Positions 4,679-8,034 of a stretch of DNA of 8,034 nt are shown here, piece after piece (positions within the stretch are counted from its first letter, which is position 1; each line of letters starts with the position of its first letter). The notes under the pieces are model-generated. The model saw only the letters and a program-made list of their open reading frames with translations, was not told the DNA's origin and searched no databases. This DNA is from Anaerolineae bacterium (lineage in GTDB: Bacteria > Chloroflexota > Anaerolineae > UBA4142): assembly GCA_027457205.1 (NCBI GenBank), contig DAIDTM010000206.1, positions 1-8,034 of the forward strand. Reading direction: 5' to 3'. The position numbers were made by a program, and so were the translations under genes.

Positions 4679-7124
4679 CTTTCTCTTCCCACGCGCCGAC
4701 CAGCTCGAAAACTTCGATCGGTTGCTCACGTCCGCGCACGGTCAGCTTGGCGCGCGCACGCACGGCGATCTTGTCCTCGATCAACGCATGCGTGCTGCGC
4801 GTCAGCAGGATCTGACCGCTGTCCGCGTTTTCTTGCAGCCGCTTGGCGATGTTCACCGTATCGCCGACCGCCGTATAGTTCATCAATTCGTGCGCGCCAA
4901 TATTGCCGACGATCGCTTCGCCCGTGTGCAGCCCGACGCGAAAAGTGAGGCGCTGTTCGGGCGGCAACTTGGGCGCATACGCCGCCACCTCGCGCTGCAG
5001 CGATAGCGCGGCGCGCGCGGCGCGCCACGCGTGATCCGACTGCGGCATCGGCGCGTTGAATATCGCCATGACGCCATCGCCCAAGAATTTGTCCAGCGTG
5101 CCTTCGTAGCGCAGCACCGCCTGATACGCCAGCGACAAATAGCCGTTCAACACATCGACCAGTTGTTCCGGCGGCAGCAACTCGGAAAGTTTGGTGAACC
5201 CGTGAATATCGGCAAAGAGGATCGTCAACAGTTGGCGCTCACCGCCCAGCGAGATGCGCCGCGCGTCGGTGAGCAATCCCTCCACGACGGTCGGCGCAAC
5301 GTAATGTTCAAACGTCGTGCGCACACGCTGCGTCTCCTGTTCCTGCGCGCGCCGTTCGATTTCCAACCGCGCCTGCTCGGTCAAGTCTTCGACTACCAGC
5401 GCAACGCCGACCATCTCCTGCGCGCTCCAGATGCCGGACAAGTGAAGCGTCAAACGCACCTCGCCGCGGTCCTCCACACGCGTTATCACATCACGCACGA
5501 TATGTTCTGAAGTGCGCGCCCACAGCCGCGCCATCAGCAGCGGCAATTGTGCGCCTTCCACCGCGGGAAGCGCGTCCACGTAGGGACGCCCCAGCGCGTT
5601 CATCGCCGAAACTCGGAAGATGTTCTCCGCCGCGCGATTGAAACTCGCCACGCAGCCGTCGGGATCGATGGTGATGACGCCCGTCGCGATGCTCGCCAGC
5701 GTGGAATCGAGATAATCGCGCATCGAGCCTAGGCGCGCCATCTGATCGCGCAGGTCGGCGAGCAGCCGCGCGTTCTCCAGCGCGACCGCGCTCTGCCCGG
5801 CGAGTGTCGCGAGAAGCGCGAGGTCGGCGTCGCTGTAGCGATCACCGGAGAGCCGCACGCCGATCACCCAGACGCCGATGAGCGCGCCGCGGCTGTGAAT
5901 CGGCACAAAGACTTCGCCGTGCAATTGCTGCAACGCCTCGCGCGTCTCGGGCGTCAAGTCGGCGTATTGCGGCAAGCGATCGATATCGTACTGCAGCAAC
6001 GGCGCGTCACGTCCGGTCAACGCCCGCGCCACCGAGGTCGTCGCGCCGAGATGAACCGCTCCGTCGTCCGTAGATTCAGGAATGACGCGCAGCGCGTAAC
6101 CGTCCTCGTCTTTTTCGACGATCAGCAGCGCGGCGTCGCGCGCGCCCATCACTTGGCGCAACAGCGTGCGCCCCTTGGCGGCAAGTTCATCCAGTTCGAT
6201 TTGCTCGGCGAGCTGGCGACTAAAGTTCTGCACCACCGTCCGCACGTCGTACCCCTGCTCGAACAAGGAGCGCTCGAGCACGCGCTGCATAAAATCGCGC
6301 AGCGGCTGATACAGCAGCGCCAAGCCGGTCGCGGCAATCAGCGCGCCGATTTCCTGGCGCACCGGATCCGCGCCGCGCAGCGCTGCCAGCGCGGCGGCAA
6401 GGACGATGGTGTACACCATGATGGCAAACGCGGTGATGAAAAGGTTGCGCGCGCTGCGGCGCAAGAGATCGCGCAAATCGACCAGGTCGTGCTGAATCGC
6501 CGCGTACGCAACGATGGCGACGCCGACCGCCTGAAGCGCGGGCGCGAATTGCCGCGCCGGTCCGCCGACGATCAAATCGAGCGCGTCGTACGCGACAAAA
6601 AACGGAAGCGCAATGCCGAGATAGGAAAGGCGATTGCGGTGCAGCGGGCTGGTCGTGCGGCTGTGCTCTACCGCGCCAAATACGACGATGAACGCGATGA
6701 CGTATGCCCACAGCGCGGTACGCAGAATGAAGACGAGCGTAGCGGTAGAGATCGTGCCTGGCACCAGATAGAGCGATACTTGCAGCGCGTCAGCCGCGAT
6801 CGCAGTGGTCAGTATAACCAAGCCAATGAGGAACGCCCACGGCTTGGAATCGATGCGGATGAACGCGCGCGCAAACGCGTAGAAAAAGAGAGGCAGCGCG
6901 GTTTCAGCAAGGAGGTATATTCGGAGGAGCGCCGATTGCGCCGGGGCTGCGGGCGTAAGCCCCAGCGAGATCGTCAGCGCGCCCTGCGCCAGAATCGCCA
7001 TCAAAAGATACAGCACCAGGCGACGCACAGGCGCATCGCGCCAGTCGCGGCGAACGATGATAGTGACGAGAAGGGCTAGATAAATCAGCAGAACGATAAG
7101 AGGAACGATCCATTGAACATTCAC
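4674..7124 (-). CDS. Membrane 7TM-GAF-PAS adenylate cyclase (class III)
   Basis: An 816-residue receptor-type cyclase predicted to make cAMP from ATP at the inner face of the membrane. Residues 1-215 hold about seven hydrophobic helices (roughly 5-24, 37-57, 66-90, 96-116, 128-150, 167-186, 196-214), like the 7TM sensor of some histidine kinases. Two more follow (229-249, 257-273). A GAF domain lies at about 300-455 (FVPIHSRGALIGVWVIG, GQSAVALENARLL) and a PAS domain at about 470-585 (STLASIATGVITIDPDG, FNRAAENIF). A coiled linker leads to the catalytic domain (630-810). Metal Asp639 (FADIHGFT) and Asp683 (LGDG), adenine-reading Lys679 and Asp755, Asn758 and Arg762 are all present, so it should be active and ATP-specific. 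The start is GTG at 7124; a TAA sits four codons upstream in frame. It leads a probable operon with GH1 and the aldolase, so cAMP may adjust sugar use. The ligand is unknown. Confidence 0.95.
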   Translation of the reverse strand: MNVQWIVPLIVLLIYLALLVTIIVRRDWRDAPVRRLVLYLLMAILAQGALTISLGLTPAAPAQSALLRIYLLAETALPLFFYAFARAFIRIDSKPWAFLIGLVILTTAIAADALQVSLYLVPGTISTATLVFILRTALWAYVIAFIVVFGAVEHSRTTSPLHRNRLSYLGIALPFFVAYDALDLIVGGPARQFAPALQAVGVAIVAYAAIQHDLVDLRDLLRRSARNLFITAFAIMVYTIVLAAALAALRGADPVRQEIGALIAATGLALLYQPLRDFMQRVLERSLFEQGYDVRTVVQNFSRQLAEQIELDELAAKGRTLLRQVMGARDAALLIVEKDEDGYALRVIPESTDDGAVHLGATTSVARALTGRDAPLLQYDIDRLPQYADLTPETREALQQLHGEVFVPIHSRGALIGVWVIGVRLSGDRYSDADLALLATLAGQSAVALENARLLADLRDQMARLGSMRDYLDSTLASIATGVITIDPDGCVASFNRAAENIFRVSAMNALGRPYVDALPAVEGAQLPLLMARLWARTSEHIVRDVITRVEDRGEVRLTLHLSGIWSAQEMVGVALVVEDLTEQARLEIERRAQEQETQRVRTTFEHYVAPTVVEGLLTDARRISLGGERQLLTILFADIHGFTKLSELLPPEQLVDVLNGYLSLAYQAVLRYEGTLDKFLGDGVMAIFNAPMPQSDHAWRAARAALSLQREVAAYAPKLPPEQRLTFRVGLHTGEAIVGNIGAHELMNYTAVGDTVNIAKRLQENADSGQILLTRSTHALIEDKIAVRARAKLTVRGREQPIEVFELVGAWEEKE

Positions 7125-7152
7125 GCTAGCCGGTTACCTTGACAAATAGAAT

Positions 7153-7171
7153 CGCCACCGTGCAGGCGGCG
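7153..7171 (-). other. Small GC-rich hairpin in the cyclase leader
   Basis: On the minus strand CGCCGCC and GGTGGCG can pair (seven pairs, one G-U) around a TGCAC loop. If the proposed promoter is used, this stem sits at the very 5' end of the cyclase message, about 30 bases before the GTG. No T-run follows. Chance is possible in GC-rich DNA. Confidence 0.3.
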
Positions 7172-7181
7172 CAACAACTGA

Positions 7182-7211
7182 ATTATACCCCGATTGCTCG
7201 AGTCAAAGCAA
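7182..7211 (-). promoter_or_regulatory. Promoter of the cyclase-GH1-aldolase operon
   Basis: The minus strand has a perfect TATAAT (7182-7187), with TTGCTT 18 bases upstream (7206-7211; TTG conserved). A nearer TTGACT is only 13 bases away, too close for a standard promoter. It lies just after the stop codon of the aldehyde dehydrogenase. Transcription would start near 7175, leaving about 50 bases of leader. Hence the cyclase operon can be expressed separately from the upstream gene. Confidence 0.55.
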
Positions 7212-7212
7212 A

Positions 7213-8034
7213 TCAAACGATTCGGAACGCGTCCACCAAGACACAGCGCCGCTCGCGCGTGAACGTCCGCGGGCGCGTCATCCCTTCGCCCGTCGTCCCG
7301 GCAATCGAGAACGAACAAAAACCTTCGCCGCCGTACCCCAGCCCCGCCAGGTTCGGACCATTCTTGACAAAAATCGAAACATCGGCTTCTTTGGCGTAGC
7401 GACTCAGATGATCGAGGTGGCGCGAGTAGATGACCGCGGTGTGCCGGCGTCCGCCTTCCACCGCGACGGCAAAATCGATCGCGTCGTCTGCGTTTGCGAC
7501 GCGCACGAGTGGCAGGATCGGCATCATCTGCTCCGTCCAAACGAGCGTGTGCTCGCGCGGCACCTCAGCCACCGCGAGCCGCACTTCGTCGCCTACCGTC
7601 ACGCCGATTTCCTTCAGAATCACAGACGGATTTTGTCCGATCCATTTCTTGTTCAAGTTGGTCGATTTGCCCGGCCTGACCGGCTCGGAGAAAATCACTT
7701 TTTCGAGACGCGCGAGTTCATCGGGCGACAAGACGCGGCAGCCCAGTCCGCGCAGCGCGGCGATCAATCGATCCGCAATGGCGTCGACGGCGATGACGCT
7801 TTTTTCGTCGGTGCAGATGATGTTGTTATCGAACGACGCGCCCTTGATAATCCCGCGCGCGGCTTCATCGATGTCGGCGGTTTCATCCACGACGACGGGC
7901 GGATTGCCCGGTCCCGCGCAGATCGCGCGTTTGCCGGACTGCATCGCCACGTGCACCACCGCCTCGCCGCCGGTGACGAGCGTGAGCCGTGTGCCTGGAT
8001 GTTTCATCAGCTCCTGCGCGCTTTCAATGGTCGG
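7213..8034 (-). CDS. CoA-acylating aldehyde dehydrogenase (EutE/PduP type), 5' end outside window
   Basis: The C-terminal 273 residues of a protein normally near 460-500. The frame is open to the window edge, where it reads PTIESAQELMKHPGTRLTLV, so the ATG at 8007 is internal and not the start. The family converts an aldehyde, NAD+ and CoA to acyl-CoA. Seen: VTGGEAVVHVAMQSGKRAI, AGPGNPPVVVDETADID, the catalytic-Cys segment SFDNNIICTDEKSVIAVD (Cys codon at 7813-7815) and PSVILKEIGV. The C-terminus, EGMTRPRTFTRERRCVLVDA, looks complete. NNIICTDEK instead of the EutE/PduP-like NNLPCIAEK resembles, from memory, dehydrogenases of fucose/rhamnose and planctomycete-type microcompartments. Any N-terminal encapsulation peptide lies outside the window. 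It is on the same strand as the cyclase-GH1-aldolase operon, 88 bases upstream of the cyclase. Substrate (lactaldehyde) is inferred from the aldolase nearby. Confidence 0.93.
   Translation of the reverse strand, partial: PTIESAQELMKHPGTRLTLVTGGEAVVHVAMQSGKRAICAGPGNPPVVVDETADIDEAARGIIKGASFDNNIICTDEKSVIAVDAIADRLIAALRGLGCRVLSPDELARLEKVIFSEPVRPGKSTNLNKKWIGQNPSVILKEIGVTVGDEVRLAVAEVPREHTLVWTEQMMPILPLVRVANADDAIDFAVAVEGGRRHTAVIYSRHLDHLSRYAKEADVSIFVKNGPNLAGLGYGGEGFCSFSIAGTTGEGMTRPRTFTRERRCVLVDAFRIV

Noticed and set aside
3640..4815. Long plus-strand open frame (391 codons) opposite the GH1 gene
   Set aside because: It is Arg-rich, has no family motifs and lies antisense to a fully convincing GH1 enzyme; GC-rich codon use opens such frames by chance.
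5895..7079. Long plus-strand open frame (394 codons) opposite the cyclase
   Set aside because: Low-complexity Arg/Gln-rich product, antisense to the conserved cyclase with all catalytic residues present.
7200..7205. CTCGAG palindrome near the cyclase promoter as an operator
   Set aside because: Only six bases and inside the promoter spacer region; too short to call a binding site.

Overview
The window is GC-rich bacterial chromosome. It holds six genes, one broken gene and an unusual load of short repeats in the gene gaps. The gene mix suggests Chloroflexota, perhaps Anaerolineae: a mevalonate-pathway kinase in a high-GC bacterium, a YlxP/DUF503 protein, a GH1 glycosidase, a 7TM-GAF-PAS adenylate cyclase and a microcompartment-type aldehyde dehydrogenase. 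That assignment is inference with moderate confidence; no rRNA or tRNA is present to test it.

Layout: a CNNM/CorC-type membrane protein runs leftward off the window edge (1-1073, minus). A 60-base divergent promoter gap follows, then mevalonate kinase (1134-2129, plus), which ends at a strong hairpin. Converging on that hairpin is a minus-strand DUF503 gene split by an in-frame amber codon (2169-2453). Upstream of it on the same strand are a class II aldolase (2517-3332), an overlapping GH1 beta-glycosidase (3316-4617) and a 7TM-GAF-PAS-adenylate cyclase (4674-7124). The cyclase has its own promoter in an 88-base gap. The right edge holds the C-terminal 273 residues of a CoA-acylating aldehyde dehydrogenase of the EutE/PduP type (7213-8034, minus). 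There is no gene-free stretch longer than 100 bases.

How the genes may work together (inference): the cyclase, GH1 and aldolase look like one transcript linking cAMP signalling, sugar release and cleavage of a sugar phosphate to an aldehyde. The upstream dehydrogenase could oxidise that aldehyde to an acyl-CoA. Aldolase plus EutE/PduP-type dehydrogenase is the enzyme pair of fucose/rhamnose bacterial microcompartments, and the aldolase ends in an encapsulation-peptide-like helix. No shell gene lies inside the window.

The most unusual signal is the repeats. Three gaps carry degenerate tandem heptamers, each with a different unit; two of these fold into palindromes with 11-base loops and almost exactly fill the gaps at 9x7 and 8x7 bases. 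Inside mevalonate kinase a related palindrome is built of 9-base units. It is read in frame and adds about 21 residues between two conserved motifs.
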